Origin: Paracoccus sp. TOH
GTDB taxonomy: Bacteria; Pseudomonadota; Alphaproteobacteria; Rhodobacterales; Rhodobacteraceae
Direction: 5' to 3'
Assembly: GCF_030388245.1 (NCBI RefSeq)
Contig: NZ_CP098360.1
Coordinates: forward strand, 416,001 to 480,000
Length of the DNA stretch: 64,000 nt
Shown: positions 1-9,411 of the stretch, piece after piece
How the letters are laid out: each line of letters opens with the position of its first letter
Numbering within the stretch: the first letter of the stretch is position 1
Notes under the pieces: generated by a model
The model's input: only the letters and a program-made list of their open reading frames with translations
Databases searched by the model: none
What the model was told of the DNA's origin: nothing
Translations under genes and position numbers: made by a program

Positions 1-815
1 TCGATCCAGCCCATGTCGAAGGCGATCTCCTCGGGGCAGCCGGTCTGCAACCCCTGCCGCTGTTCCAGCGTGCGCACGAAATTGCCGGCATCCAGCAGGC
101 TCGCATGCGTGCCGGTGTCGAGCCAGGCAAAGCCGCGGCCCATCCTCTCGACCGTCAGGCTGCCCTCGTGCAGGTAGGTTTCCAGCAGGGTGGTGATCTC
201 CAGCTCGCCCCGGGCCGAGGGGCGCACCTCGCGCGCGCGGGCGGGCGCGGTGCCGTCCAGGAAATAAAGCCCGGTCACCGCGTAATCCGAGGGCGGGACC
301 TGCGGCTTCTCGATGATGGCGCTGGCCTTGCCCTGTTCGTCGAAGGCGACGACGCCATAGCGCTCCGGGTCGGCGACGCGATAGCCGAAGACCGTGCCGC
401 CCGCATTGCGCCGATCGGCGGCGTCAAGCAGCAGGGGCAGGCCGTGGCCGAAGAAGATGTTGTCGCCCAGCACCATGGCCGAGGGCGCGCCGGCCAGGAA
501 ATCCTCGGCCAACAGATAGGCCTGCGCCAGCCCGTCGGGCGAGGGCTGCACGAGATAGTCGAAGCGCAGCCCCCATTGGCTGCCGTCGCCCAGCAGGCGG
601 CGGAACTGCTCCTGGTCCTCGGGGGTGGTGATGATGGCGATCTCGCGGATGCCGGCCAGCATCAGCACGGTGATCGGGTAATAGATCATCGGCTTGTCAT
701 AGATCGGCAGCAGCTGTTTCGACACGCCCATGGTGATCGGATAGAGCCGCGTGCCCGAGCCGCCGGCCAGAATGATGCCCTTGCGGCGGTTGGGAGGATT
801 CTCGGGTCGGGTCAT
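1..815 (-). CDS. rfbA: Glucose-1-phosphate thymidylyltransferase, 3' end missing
   Basis: First enzyme of dTDP-L-rhamnose synthesis: it joins dTTP and glucose-1-phosphate to give dTDP-glucose. Reading leftward from ATG at 815, about 271 residues are visible, opening with a short N-terminal tail and then the nucleotide-binding motif GGSGTRL, followed by the typical stretches [21 protein letters not shown] and the late [10 protein letters not shown]. The family is usually about 290 residues, so only the last 20 or so lie beyond base 1. Its ATG overlaps the rfbD stop in an ATGA, so it is the last visible gene of the rfbC-rfbB-rfbD-rfbA operon. Identification is firm from motifs and context. Confidence 0.95.
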   Translation of the reverse strand, partial: MTRPENPPNRRKGIILAGGSGTRLYPITMGVSKQLLPIYDKPMIYYPITVLMLAGIREIAIITTPEDQEQFRRLLGDGSQWGLRFDYLVQPSPDGLAQAYLLAEDFLAGAPSAMVLGDNIFFGHGLPLLLDAADRRNAGGTVFGYRVADPERYGVVAFDEQGKASAIIEKPQVPPSDYAVTGLYFLDGTAPARAREVRPSARGELEITTLLETYLHEGSLTVERMGRGFAWLDTGTHASLLDAGNFVRTLEQRQGLQTGCPEEIAFDMGWI

Positions 816-1663
816 GGTTTCAGCTCCTGCAAGACCTTGGCGAGACCGGCGCGCCAGTCGGGGCGACTGATGCCGAAATCCCGCAAAATGGCGGCGCAAT
901 CCAGGCGCGAATTGGCCGGGCGCCGGGCGGGGGTGGGATAGTCCGCCGTGGAAATTCCGGTGACGCGGCAGGAAAGTCCCGCCTGCGCCATGATCTCGCG
1001 CGCGAAGCCGGCCCAGCTGGCATCCGGCGCCCCGGCAAAGTGATACAGACCGCCGCGCGCCACATCCGTCCGCATGGCGGCCAGCATGGTCAGGCAGGCG
1101 GCGGCGATATCGGCCGCCGGGGTCGGACCGCCGTGCTGGTCGGCGACGACGCGCAGTTCGTCGCGCTCGGCCGCCAGCCGCAACATGGTCCTGACGAAAT
1201 TCGTGCCATGGGCCGAGAACACCCAGGAGGTGCGCAGCACCGCCCATTGCCCGCCGGCGGCGGCAATACCCCGTTCACCGGCCAGCTTGGTGGCGCCGTA
1301 GACGCCCAGCGGGCCGGTCGGGTCGGTCTCGGCCCTGGGCTGTTCGCCCGAGCCGTCGAAGACGTAATCGGTCGAGATATGCAGGAAAGGCACCCGCCGT
1401 TCCGCCGCCGCCCGGGCCATGGCGGCGGGAGCCTCGGCATTGATCCGGCGCGCCAGGTCGGATTCGGATTCGGCGCGGTCGACGGCGGTATAGGCCGCGG
1501 CGTTCAGCACCGCCGCGCAACCCGATGCCTGGATCGCCGCGGCGCAGGCCGCCGGATCGGCCAGATCGACCCGGTCGCGGCCCAGGAAGCGCGCATCGGG
1601 AACCAGCCGCGCCAGTTCGGTCGCGACCTGTCCGGTGCGGCCGAAGACCAGCAGGCCCGTCAT
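812..1663 (-). CDS. rfbD: dTDP-4-dehydrorhamnose reductase
   Basis: Last step of dTDP-L-rhamnose synthesis, the NADPH-dependent reduction of dTDP-4-dehydro-L-rhamnose. The 283-residue protein has the Rossmann start [14 protein letters not shown], the segment [10 protein letters not shown], and the catalytic YGATK (YxxxK) of extended short-chain dehydrogenases. An in-frame extension to 1738 exists, but the ATG at 1663 gives the family-typical N-terminus MTGLLVFG and overlaps the rfbB stop by four bases (1660-1663), the same coupling used across this operon. The gene ends in another ATGA shared with rfbA. Confidence 0.95.
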   Translation of the reverse strand: MTGLLVFGRTGQVATELARLVPDARFLGRDRVDLADPAACAAAIQASGCAAVLNAAAYTAVDRAESESDLARRINAEAPAAMARAAAERRVPFLHISTDYVFDGSGEQPRAETDPTGPLGVYGATKLAGERGIAAAGGQWAVLRTSWVFSAHGTNFVRTMLRLAAERDELRVVADQHGGPTPAADIAAACLTMLAAMRTDVARGGLYHFAGAPDASWAGFAREIMAQAGLSCRVTGISTADYPTPARRPANSRLDCAAILRDFGISRPDWRAGLAKVLQELKP

Positions 1664-2697
1664 GCCGTGCCGAGCCTTTCGCCCACCCCCTGCCGGGTCA
1701 GCAGCGGCCGCCACCAACCCTCGTTCGCCAGATACCATTCGACGGTCCGCCTCAGCCCCTCCTCGACCGTGACCGAGGGGCGCCAGCCCAGTTCGGTGCG
1801 GATGCGGGTCGGGTCGATGGCATAGCGCCGGTCGTGGCCGGGGCGGTCGGCGACGAAGGTGATCAGCCGCTCATGCGGCGCGGAATCGGGGCGCAGCCGG
1901 TCCATATGCGCGCAGATCGTGCGCACCAGGTCGATGTTCTTCGCCTCGTTCTCGCCGCCGATGTTGTAGCTTTCGCCCAGGGCGCCCTTTTCCAGCACCA
2001 GCAGCAGCGCGTCGGCGTGATCCTCGACATAGAGCCAGTCGCGGACATTGCCGCCGTCGCCATAGACCGGGATCGGCCTTCCGTGCAGCGCGTTCAGGAT
2101 CACCACCGGCACCAGCTTTTCCGGGAAGTGGAAGGGCCCGTAATTGTTCGAGCAATTGGTCAGCACCACCGGCAGGCCATAGGTCTCGTGCCAGGCCCGC
2201 ACCAAATGGTCCGAGGCGGCCTTGGAGGCCGAATAGGGACTGCGCGGGTCATAGGGCGTGGTTTCGGTGAACTGGCCGGTCTCGCCCAGCGAGCCGAAGA
2301 CCTCGTCGGTCGAGATATGGTGAAAGCGGAACCGCTCGGGCAGGCCCTGCCCCATCCAATAGGCCCGCGCGGCTTCCAGAAGGTTGTAGGTGCCGGTGAC
2401 ATTGGTCTCGATGAAGGCGCCCGGCCCGTCGATCGAGCGGTCGACATGGCTTTCGGCGGCCAGATGCATGATCGCATCGGGCCGATGCGCGGCCAGGATG
2501 CGGTCCAGCGCCGCGCGGTCGCGGATATCGGCCTGCTCGAAGGCATAGAGCGGGCTGGCCGAAACCGAGGCGACGTTTTCGAGATTGGCGGCATAGGTCA
2601 GCGAATCCAGGTTCACCACCCGATGCCCGCGCGCCACCGCCAGCCGCACCACCGCCGAACCGATGAATCCCGCGCCGCCAGTCACCAGAATCTTCAT
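1660..2697 (-). CDS. rfbB: dTDP-glucose 4,6-dehydratase
   Basis: Converts dTDP-glucose to dTDP-4-dehydro-6-deoxyglucose with bound NAD, the second step of the rhamnose pathway. At 345 residues it is full length. The N-terminal [10 protein letters not shown] is the dinucleotide-binding loop, [11 protein letters not shown] and [12 protein letters not shown] are family signatures (Thr-Asp-Glu active-site triad), and YSASK holds the catalytic Tyr and Lys. It overlaps rfbC at its start and rfbD at its end by four bases each, implying translational coupling. Confidence 0.97.
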   Translation of the reverse strand: MKILVTGGAGFIGSAVVRLAVARGHRVVNLDSLTYAANLENVASVSASPLYAFEQADIRDRAALDRILAAHRPDAIMHLAAESHVDRSIDGPGAFIETNVTGTYNLLEAARAYWMGQGLPERFRFHHISTDEVFGSLGETGQFTETTPYDPRSPYSASKAASDHLVRAWHETYGLPVVLTNCSNNYGPFHFPEKLVPVVILNALHGRPIPVYGDGGNVRDWLYVEDHADALLLVLEKGALGESYNIGGENEAKNIDLVRTICAHMDRLRPDSAPHERLITFVADRPGHDRRYAIDPTRIRTELGWRPSVTVEEGLRRTVEWYLANEGWWRPLLTRQGVGERLGTA

Positions 2698-3275
2698 AAT
2701 CTCGCCTCGTAATCAAAAGGCCCCTCATAGGTGAAGGGGCTGTCGAACTCGTTCAGGGCCGGGGCCTCGGCATCCTTGGCCGAAAGGATCGGCCGGCCTT
2801 CAAGGCCCCACTCGATGCCGATACTGTCCCAGGCCACCGCCCCATCGCAATCCGGGGCGTAATGATCTGTACATTTGTAGAGGATTTCCGTCTCGGGTTC
2901 CCGGGTCAGGAAACCGTGCAGGAAGCCCGGCGGAATCCAGAGCTGGCGGCCGTTCTGGAAGGACAGTTCGGCCCCGACCCATTGCCCATAGGTCGGGCTG
3001 CCCTTGCGGATATCGACGGCCACGTCGAACAGCCGCCCGCGTCCACAGCGCACCAGCTTGCCTTGGGCATGCGGCGGCGCCTGAAAATGCAGACCGCGCA
3101 ATGTCCCCGAAACCAAGGATAACGAATGATTATCCTGCACGAATTCCGGCAGGTCGACCCCGGCCTCGTGCAGCAGCCTCCGGTTCCAGCTTTCCGAGAA
3201 GAATCCACGGTCATCGCCAAAGCGCCGGGGAACAAGCACCAGAACCCCGGGCAGCGCGGTCTTTTCGATCTGCAT
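2694..3275 (-). CDS. rfbC: dTDP-4-dehydrorhamnose 3,5-epimerase
   Basis: Epimerises dTDP-4-dehydro-6-deoxyglucose at C3 and C5 in the rhamnose pathway. The 193-residue cupin protein carries [17 protein letters not shown] (the catalytic His region), [24 protein letters not shown] and the late [10 protein letters not shown] with the catalytic Tyr, in the expected order. It is the promoter-proximal gene of the operon, so transcription of all four rfb genes probably starts in the 203-base gap before the divergent RTX gene. Confidence 0.96.
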   Translation of the reverse strand: MQIEKTALPGVLVLVPRRFGDDRGFFSESWNRRLLHEAGVDLPEFVQDNHSLSLVSGTLRGLHFQAPPHAQGKLVRCGRGRLFDVAVDIRKGSPTYGQWVGAELSFQNGRQLWIPPGFLHGFLTREPETEILYKCTDHYAPDCDGAVAWDSIGIEWGLEGRPILSAKDAEAPALNEFDSPFTYEGPFDYEARL

Positions 3276-3478
3276 CTACACCAACCAGATTGGCCCCACG
3301 CAGAGGCGTATGGAGGAACCCGACACGGCGCACAAGGGCTGCGCCGGCGCTCAACCTAGGCCCGCGGCCGTTAAAATGCACGGGGAATAATGCGTGACTT
3401 CGCGACGCAAGTGACCGCTTTGTCAGGTCATGGGGAATTGTCCCGAACCACCATGATCTGCCACAAGCGAAGCCAGCG
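3276..3478. promoter_or_regulatory. Divergent intergenic region between rfbC and the RTX gene
   Basis: The 203 bases must carry the leftward promoter of the rhamnose operon and the rightward one of the RTX gene. It is slightly less GC-rich than the coding DNA (for example gccgttaaaatgcacgggg and ggggaattgtccc), but I cannot point to a convincing -35/-10 pair. No ORF with good coding character is present. Confidence 0.4.
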
Positions 3479-6400
3479 ATGCGCTATCGTCACGTTGCCA
3501 CCTATACGGGCGCCGACGCGCCTTTCGTGACCAATATCACCGACCTGCAGACCCATGCCGGACCCGACGGGCATGCGCTTTACAGCCTGACCCATGTCGG
3601 CGGCGGCATGGTGGCCTGGCGCATCGGCGCCGCCGACCAGCCGATCGAGGTGATGACCACCCGCGCCTATCCGGCGGGCATCGGTCATGCCGGCCCGCCC
3701 TCGGCCAGCATCGTGACGCTGGGCGGCAACCCGGTCCTGATCGGCACCGGGCTGCGCGTGGGACCGGACCCCGGCCTCCGCCTGGACAGCCAGGGCGGTT
3801 TCCAGGACGGCGCCGGGCCGGGCGCCCTGCCCGCGGATCTGATCGGGCTGCAGCAGTTCCAGACGCCGCTGGGCGATTTCCTGTGTTCGGCGCGGAACGG
3901 GCAGACCGCCATCGACATCTGGCGCATCGGCGCCGATGGCGGGCTGGGCCATGTCACGCGGGCCGCGCTGCCGGCCGGTTCGGGCATACAGGGAACCGAG
4001 ATCGACGCGCTGCATGTCACCACCCTGGCCGACCGCAGCTTCATCATCGCGGCCTCTGGCCTGGGCAATTACGTCTCGGTGCAGATGGTGATGGCCGATG
4101 GCACGCTTGGCCCGGCGCAGATGCTCTGGTCCTATCGCGGGCTCGGCATGGACCAGCCCAGCCACCTGGACACGGTCACGGTGGCCGGGGTGACCTATCT
4201 GGTGGTCGCCGGCGCGCAAAGCTCGTCCCTGACCACCATGCGGCTGACCTATGGCGGCGAACTGCTGCCGGCCGACCATGTCGTCGACGAGCGCAGCACC
4301 CGGTTTGCCGGCGCCACGGCGCTGGAGACGGTGACCATGGACGGCCGCGCCTTCGTCTTTGTCGGCGGCGGCGACGACGGGATCAGCGTCTTTACCGTTT
4401 TGCCCGATGGCAAGCTGCTGCACCTGACCGCGCTGGTCGATACCGACGACCAGACGCTGGCCGATGTCTCGGCCCTGTCGGCCGCGGTGATCGACGGCCG
4501 GATCGCGCTGTTCGTCTCGTCCCGGACCGAAAGCGGGATCACGCAATTCGTCCTTGAACCGGGCAGCATCGGCAAGACCGGGGTGGTCGGGGCGGGCCGC
4601 CAGACCGGAACCGGGGCCAGCGACCTGATGCAGGCCAGCGCCGGCACCACGGTTCTCGACGGCGGGGCGGGCGACGACATCCTGATCGCCGGGGCCGAGC
4701 CGCTGCGCATGACCGGCGGCGCCGGCGCCGATGTCTTCGTCGTCAAGGAGGTCGGCGGCAAGATCACCATCACCGATTTCGAACCCGGCGTGGACCGGCT
4801 GGACCTGTCCTTCCTGGGCATGATCCGCAGCACCGACCAGCTGGTGTTTCGCCCGCAGGCCTTCGGAATCAAGATCTTCTACGGCAATTCGGTGATCTGG
4901 GTCACCACGCCCAACAACAGCATGCTGCAGGCCGGCGCCTTCGACAATTCGCTTTTCCCCATCGCCCATTACGAGGCCCCCGACATGCGCACGACCGTCT
5001 CTGGCACCTTGCGGAACGATACCCTCAGCGCCGGCCGCAACGGCTCGAACGTCTTCGGCTATGCCGGCAACGATCTGCTGCTGGGCGGGGCCGGCAACGA
5101 CGATCTTTCCGGCGCGCTCGGCAATGACACGCTGCGCGGCGGCGATGGCAACGACCGGCTGTTCGGCGGCGACGGCAACGACCGGCTGTTCGGCAGCACC
5201 GGCAACGACCGGCTATGGGCCGGCAGCGGCGATGACGCGCTGGCCGGCGGCGCCGGCGCCGACACCCTGCGGGGCGAGACGGGCCACGACCTGCTCTATG
5301 GCGAGGGCGGCGACGATGCCATGTTCGACCTGCTGGGCAACAACACGCTTTGGGGCGGTGACGGCAACGACCTGATGCAGACCGGCACCGGCAACGACCG
5401 GCTGTATGGCGGGCCGGGCAGCGACACGCTGATCGCCGGCGCCGGCCTGGACTATCTGTTCGGCGGGCTGGGCAATGACAGCATGGCGGGCGGGGCTGGG
5501 ATCGACACCCTGCTTGGCGGCGAGGGCAATGACTGGATCGACGGCGGGGCCGGGAATGACAGCCTGGACGGCGGCAACGGCAATGACACCCTCTATGGCG
5601 GCGATGGGCACGACCTGATCCTGGGCGGCGGCGGTCACGACCGCATCACCGACATGCTGGGCAACGGCGTGCTTTGGGGTGGCGACGGCAACGACCTGAT
5701 GCAGTCCGGCGCCGGCAACGACCGGCTGCATGGCGGGCCGGGCAACGACACGCTGATCGCCGGCGCCGGTTTCGACTATTTGCTGGGCGGGCTCGGCAAT
5801 GACAGCCTGAACGGCGGCGGCGGCTTCGACACGCTGATCGGCGCCGAGGGTGACGACCGCATGGATGGCGGCGCCGGCATCGACAACCTCGACGGCGGCA
5901 CGGACAACGACACCCTGGCCGGCGGCGACGGCCATGACGTGCTGAACGGCGCCGAGGGCAATGACGCGCTGCATGGCGGGACCGGCCATGACACGCTTTA
6001 CGGCATGGCCGGCGCCGACCTGATGAATGGCAATCAAGATCACGACCTGATGTTCGGCGGCGCCGACAACGACACGATGCTGGGCGGCTTCGGCAACGAT
6101 GTCATGCAGGGCGAGTCGGGCGACGATTCGCTGGACGGCGGGCCGGAGAACGACACGCTGTACGGCGGGGCCGGCAACGACGTGATCCTGGGCGGCGGCG
6201 GGCACGATGTCATCGACGGCGGCAGCGGCAACGACCTGCTTTACGGCGGCAGCGGCCACGACCTGATCCTTGGCGGCGAGGGCGACGACCTGATCCATGC
6301 CGAGACCGGCAACAACACCGTGCAGGGCGGCGCGGGCAGCGACGCGATCCTTGGCGATGCCGGGGCGGATTGGCTGCAAGGCGACGACGGCCGCGACACG

Positions 6401-6943
6401 ATCCAGGGCCTTGCCGGGGGCGATACGCTGCTGGGCGGGGCGGATGACGATCTGCTGGATGGCGGCGACGGCGATGATCTTCTGGACGGCGGCCAAGGCA
6501 ATGACAACCTGATCGGCGGGCTTGGCGGCGATCGCCTGGCCGGTGCGGCCGGGGATGACACCCTGACCGGCGGCCTGGGCAACGACCTGCTCGAAGGGGG
6601 CGAGGGCGCCGACCGGCTGGAAGGCGGGCGCGGCTTCGACACGCTGACCGGCGGCACCGGCGCCGATGTCTTCGTCTTTGCCGATGCCGGCGACCTGGAT
6701 GGTTGCAGCGATGCGATCACGGATTTCCGCGCCGGCGAGGACCGGATCGACCTGTCTGGCCTCGGCCTCGTCTTCATCGGCGGGACCGCCTTTTCGGCCA
6801 ATGGCAGCGGGCAGGTGCGCCTGGACTGGACGCAGCCCGAGGCGCATCGGCTTCTGGTCGACCGGGACGGCGACGGCCGCACCGACCTGACCATCGACCT
6901 GGGCGCGCTGGCGACGCTGAACGCGTCGGATCTGCTGCTCTAG
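3479..6943 (+). CDS. Large RTX (hemolysin-type Ca-binding repeat) protein
   Basis: Predicted secreted protein of 1154 residues. The first 370 or so residues look like a beta-propeller, with repeated strand pairs around short motifs such as FIIAASG, YLVVAGAQ, FVFVGGGDDG and IALFVSS. From about residue 395, and densely from about 530 to 1065, it consists of nonapeptide GGxGxDxLx repeats that form a calcium beta-roll. The last 90 residues (FVFADAGDLDG..., ITDFRAGEDRIDLS) are the usual terminal module of type I secretion substrates. There is no N-terminal signal peptide, in line with export by an RTX-type ABC system, but no such exporter is in the window. No catalytic domain is recognisable. The start ATG has only a weak upstream ribosome site, so the first few residues are uncertain. 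It sits between rhamnose and capsule-type export genes, so a surface or matrix role is an inference. Confidence 0.85.
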   Translation: MRYRHVATYTGADAPFVTNITDLQTHAGPDGHALYSLTHVGGGMVAWRIGAADQPIEVMTTRAYPAGIGHAGPPSASIVTLGGNPVLIGTGLRVGPDPGLRLDSQGGFQDGAGPGALPADLIGLQQFQTPLGDFLCSARNGQTAIDIWRIGADGGLGHVTRAALPAGSGIQGTEIDALHVTTLADRSFIIAASGLGNYVSVQMVMADGTLGPAQMLWSYRGLGMDQPSHLDTVTVAGVTYLVVAGAQSSSLTTMRLTYGGELLPADHVVDERSTRFAGATALETVTMDGRAFVFVGGGDDGISVFTVLPDGKLLHLTALVDTDDQTLADVSALSAAVIDGRIALFVSSRTESGITQFVLEPGSIGKTGVVGAGRQTGTGASDLMQASAGTTVLDGGAGDDILIAGAEPLRMTGGAGADVFVVKEVGGKITITDFEPGVDRLDLSFLGMIRSTDQLVFRPQAFGIKIFYGNSVIWVTTPNNSMLQAGAFDNSLFPIAHYEAPDMRTTVSGTLRNDTLSAGRNGSNVFGYAGNDLLLGGAGNDDLSGALGNDTLRGGDGNDRLFGGDGNDRLFGSTGNDRLWAGSGDDALAGGAGADTLRGETGHDLLYGEGGDDAMFDLLGNNTLWGGDGNDLMQTGTGNDRLYGGPGSDTLIAGAGLDYLFGGLGNDSMAGGAGIDTLLGGEGNDWIDGGAGNDSLDGGNGNDTLYGGDGHDLILGGGGHDRITDMLGNGVLWGGDGNDLMQSGAGNDRLHGGPGNDTLIAGAGFDYLLGGLGNDSLNGGGGFDTLIGAEGDDRMDGGAGIDNLDGGTDNDTLAGGDGHDVLNGAEGNDALHGGTGHDTLYGMAGADLMNGNQDHDLMFGGADNDTMLGGFGNDVMQGESGDDSLDGGPENDTLYGGAGNDVILGGGGHDVIDGGSGNDLLYGGSGHDLILGGEGDDLIHAETGNNTVQGGAGSDAILGDAGADWLQGDDGRDTIQGLAGGDTLLGGADDDLLDGGDGDDLLDGGQGNDNLIGGLGGDRLAGAAGDDTLTGGLGNDLLEGGEGADRLEGGRGFDTLTGGTGADVFVFADAGDLDGCSDAITDFRAGEDRIDLSGLGLVFIGGTAFSANGSGQVRLDWTQPEAHRLLVDRDGDGRTDLTIDLGALATLNASDLLL
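5062..6675 (+). repeat. RTX nonapeptide repeat tract
   Basis: Coding repeat of about 27-base units, roughly GGC-GGN-NNC-GGC-AAC-GAC-NNN-CTG-NNN, giving GGxGNDxLx. Units continue almost unbroken through this span with spacer blocks such as DLLGNNTLW. It explains long open frames on the opposite strand here and is not a CRISPR array. Confidence 0.85.
5281..5928 (+). repeat. Two ~324-base higher-order tandem units inside the RTX tract
   Basis: A block with the order LLGNNTLWGGDGNDLMQ, NDRLYGGPGSDTLIAGAG, YLFGGLGNDS recurs 324 bases (108 residues) later as MLGNGVLWGGDGNDLMQ, NDRLHGGPGNDTLIAGAG, YLLGGLGNDS. The order of imperfect nonapeptides is kept, which points to segmental duplication rather than chance similarity between RTX repeats. 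Boundaries are approximate. Confidence 0.7.
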
Positions 6944-7758
6944 CGCTCCAGCAGGTTGCGATAGGTGCGCTCCAGCAGCATCAGCCCCAGGACCAGCAGC
7001 ACCAGCGAGACGGCGATCACCAGCTCCTGGTTGATATAGCTGCCCTGATAGGTCGGGTAGAGGCCCCGGCGCATCAGGCCGATGCAATGGATCAGCGGGT
7101 TGTACCACAGGATGTTCTGGGCCTGGCTCGGCATCAGGTCATAGGTGAAGAAGATGCCCGACATCAGGAAAAGCGGCCGGGTGATGATCTGCCAGACCCG
7201 CTCCCAGATCGGGAAGGCGGTCATCAGGTAGCAGTTCATCGTGCCCACCCCGACCGCCAGCAGGGTGATCAGCAGCAGCGCCTCGAAGACCGAGGCCAGG
7301 TTCACCACCACCGGCAACTGGTAGATCACATAGATGCCGGTGATCACGATGGCGATCACCGCGATATGCGTCAGCGCGTTCAGCAGCACCCGGGCGATCA
7401 TCGCGTCGATGAAGGTGACGCTGGGATAGGCCAGGAACGGCCGCGAGAAGCGGATCGAGGTGGCGACCTTGTTCGTCAGGTCGTTGAACATGGCAAAGGG
7501 CAGGAAGCCGGTCGCGTAGAACAGCGGGAAGTTGGTGCCCAGCCCCGGCGTCTGCAGCGCCAGGCTGAAGATCACCGACAGCAGCGTCACCCCCAGCACC
7601 GGCTCGAGCACCGCCCAGATATAGCCGCCGGCCGACCGGCCATAGGTCGTCGCCATCTCGCGCAGCATCAGCGCGAAGATGATGCGCACCATGCGAAAAC
7701 GCGGCCCGTGGCGATACGGGCGCTGGGGACGACGGTTACCGGTGGAAATGTCGGACAT
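6940..7758 (-). CDS. Polysaccharide ABC exporter permease, KpsM/Wzm type
   Basis: Inner-membrane half of an ABC-2 type exporter for capsular polysaccharide. The 272-residue protein has a short basic N-terminus, the ABC-2 family segment MLREMATTYGRSAGGYIWAV and about six hydrophobic segments. LMSGIFFTYDLMPS and WYNPLIHCIGLMRRGLYP are typical KpsM/BexB C-terminal features. The ATG at 7758 gives a normal family length; a much longer open frame running to 9297 only reads antisense to kpsE. The matching ATPase (KpsT-like) and the adaptor (KpsE-like) lie across a divergent promoter on the other strand, whereas kpsM and kpsT are usually adjacent. Its stop TAG shares the palindrome CTAG with the RTX stop. 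Confidence 0.92.
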   Translation of the reverse strand: MSDISTGNRRPQRPYRHGPRFRMVRIIFALMLREMATTYGRSAGGYIWAVLEPVLGVTLLSVIFSLALQTPGLGTNFPLFYATGFLPFAMFNDLTNKVATSIRFSRPFLAYPSVTFIDAMIARVLLNALTHIAVIAIVITGIYVIYQLPVVVNLASVFEALLLITLLAVGVGTMNCYLMTAFPIWERVWQIITRPLFLMSGIFFTYDLMPSQAQNILWYNPLIHCIGLMRRGLYPTYQGSYINQELVIAVSLVLLVLGLMLLERTYRNLLER

Positions 7759-7839
7759 GTGAACGCAAAAGCTGGTCTTGGCGAGCGGCAATATGTAACA
7801 ACTGCACAGAAAAGGTAAACCAGCGAAAGCGCCACTGCT
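7759..7839. promoter_or_regulatory. Divergent promoter region kpsM-like / kpsE-like
   Basis: Only 81 bases separate the two divergent starts. The stretch is locally AT-richer (gcaatatgtaacaactgc, agaaaaggtaaacc) and must drive both halves of the split exporter. No confident operator is visible. Confidence 0.4.
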
Positions 7840-9408
7840 GTGACCACCCCCACCACCCCGGCCAGCGGCCAGACCGGCCAGCCGACCGCCCAACAGCAAG
7901 ATCCCGCGCGTCCCGCCCCCAACCCGGCGCCGGCGGGCCCAGCCCAGCCCGGTCCGAACCGGCCGTTTCAGGCGCAGCCCGCGCCCGGCCCGCAGGCCCC
8001 GCGCCCGGCCGCGCCGCCGCAGCAGCCCCAGCCGCCGGGTCAGCAGCAACGGCCGCAACAGGCCCGTCCGCAGCAGGCGCAGCCGCATGCCCCCCGGCCC
8101 CAGGGCCCGGGGCAGCAGGGACAGGGACAACGGCCGGCGCCGGGCAATCACCAGCCGCCCGCCATGCGGCCGCAATCCCAACCGATCCCGGTGCGGCCGA
8201 TGGGCCAGGCCGTGGCCCAGCCCGGCCCCCGGCAGATGCCGGCGGTGCCGCCGGCGGCGCTGCACCCCATCCGGCCACCGGTCGGCATCGCGCAACCGCG
8301 GCGCCGGCACTGGCTGCTGCTCGCCTCGTTCCTGGCGCTGGTGGTGCTGCCGACGGTGCTCTGGGCCTGGTATCTCTGGGCGCGGGCCAGCGACCAATAT
8401 GTCTCGACCGTCGGCTTTTCGGTCCGCAAGGAGCAGTCGGTGCCCTCGATCGACCTGCTGGGCGGGCTCTCCTCGTTCGCGGGCGGCGGCGGCGGCGGCG
8501 CCTCGGATACCGACATCCTTTACGAATATATCCGCAGCCAGGACATGGTGGAGAAGATCGACGCCGAGCTTGACCTGCGCACACGCTTCTCGCGCGACTG
8601 GCCGCATGATTTCGTCTTTGCCTTCGATCCCGAGGGGCATGTCGAGGATCTGACCGATTACTGGCAACGCCAGGTCAAGGTGCTTTACGACAGCTCGACC
8701 GCGCTGATCACGCTGAACGTCAGCGCCTTCAGCCCCGAGGATGCCCAGCAGATCGCCGCCGCGGTGTTCAAGCAAAGCTCGGACAAGATCAACGAGCTTT
8801 CGGCCATCGCCCAGGAGGACGCGACGCGGCTGGCCAAGCTGGAGCTGGACAAGACCCGCGACGAGCTGACCGTGACCCGCCAGGCCATGACCGCCTTTCG
8901 CATGAAGTCGCAGATCGTCGATCCCGAGGCGGATCTGGCCGGGCAGATGGGCGTGCTGAGCGGCCTGCAGGCGCAGCTGGCCGAGGTGCTGGTCGCGCAT
9001 GACCTGCTGATCGAAAACGCCCAGCCCACCGATCACCGCGTCACCCAGTCGCAGCAGAAGATCGACGCCCTGCGCCGCCTCATCGACGCCGAACGCAGCA
9101 AGTTCGGCGCCGAGGGCCAGGGCCCGGCGGGCGAGAGCTATGCCCAGCTCATGGCCGAATACGAAAAGCTGGCGGTGGACCGCGAATTCGCCGAGGGCGC
9201 CTATCGCACCGCCCGCATCGCCTATGAGACCGCCCTGGCCGAGGCGCAGCGCCAGTCGCGCTATCTCGCCGCGCATATCGAGCCCAAGGTGGCGCAAAGC
9301 TCGACCGAGCCGAACCGGGCCTGGCTGCTGCTGATGGTCGCAGGCATGCTGTTGGCCGGCTGGTCCATTCTTGTCCTGATCTATTACAGCATCCGCGACC
9401 GCGGCTGA
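7840..9408 (+). CDS. Capsule export inner-membrane protein, KpsE/CtrB type, with Pro/Gln-rich N-terminus
   Basis: Polysaccharide co-polymerase/export adaptor that links the ABC exporter to the outer-membrane channel. Residues 1-155 are extremely rich in Pro, Gln and Ala (cytoplasmic and probably disordered). A transmembrane helix follows at about 158-180, then the family segment YVSTVGFSVRKE, a Gly run at 215-220, a periplasmic part with alpha-helical coiled-coil character (about 305-480) and a second membrane helix at about 494-516. The family is normally about 370-400 residues; the extra length is this N-terminal region. The start is a GTG at 7840 with no strong ribosome site, so the true start could be further in. 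kpsT follows after 3 bases. Confidence 0.88.
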   Translation: MTTPTTPASGQTGQPTAQQQDPARPAPNPAPAGPAQPGPNRPFQAQPAPGPQAPRPAAPPQQPQPPGQQQRPQQARPQQAQPHAPRPQGPGQQGQGQRPAPGNHQPPAMRPQSQPIPVRPMGQAVAQPGPRQMPAVPPAALHPIRPPVGIAQPRRRHWLLLASFLALVVLPTVLWAWYLWARASDQYVSTVGFSVRKEQSVPSIDLLGGLSSFAGGGGGGASDTDILYEYIRSQDMVEKIDAELDLRTRFSRDWPHDFVFAFDPEGHVEDLTDYWQRQVKVLYDSSTALITLNVSAFSPEDAQQIAAAVFKQSSDKINELSAIAQEDATRLAKLELDKTRDELTVTRQAMTAFRMKSQIVDPEADLAGQMGVLSGLQAQLAEVLVAHDLLIENAQPTDHRVTQSQQKIDALRRLIDAERSKFGAEGQGPAGESYAQLMAEYEKLAVDREFAEGAYRTARIAYETALAEAQRQSRYLAAHIEPKVAQSSTEPNRAWLLLMVAGMLLAGWSILVLIYYSIRDRG

Positions 9409-9411
9409 GCG

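Noticed and set aside
5062..6675. CRISPR-like regular repeats
   Set aside because: The ~27-base periodicity is coding and degenerate, giving GGxGxDxLx in one frame; no conserved repeat with unique spacers.
5213..7108. 631-codon open frame antisense to the RTX gene
   Set aside because: Composed of VVAGAAVQ-like repeats that mirror the RTX nonapeptide code; a shadow of the repeat tract with no start signal.
6940..9297. KpsM-like protein appearing 785 residues long
   Set aside because: The extra N-terminal part is the reverse complement of the kpsE-like gene; the ATG at 7758 gives the family length.
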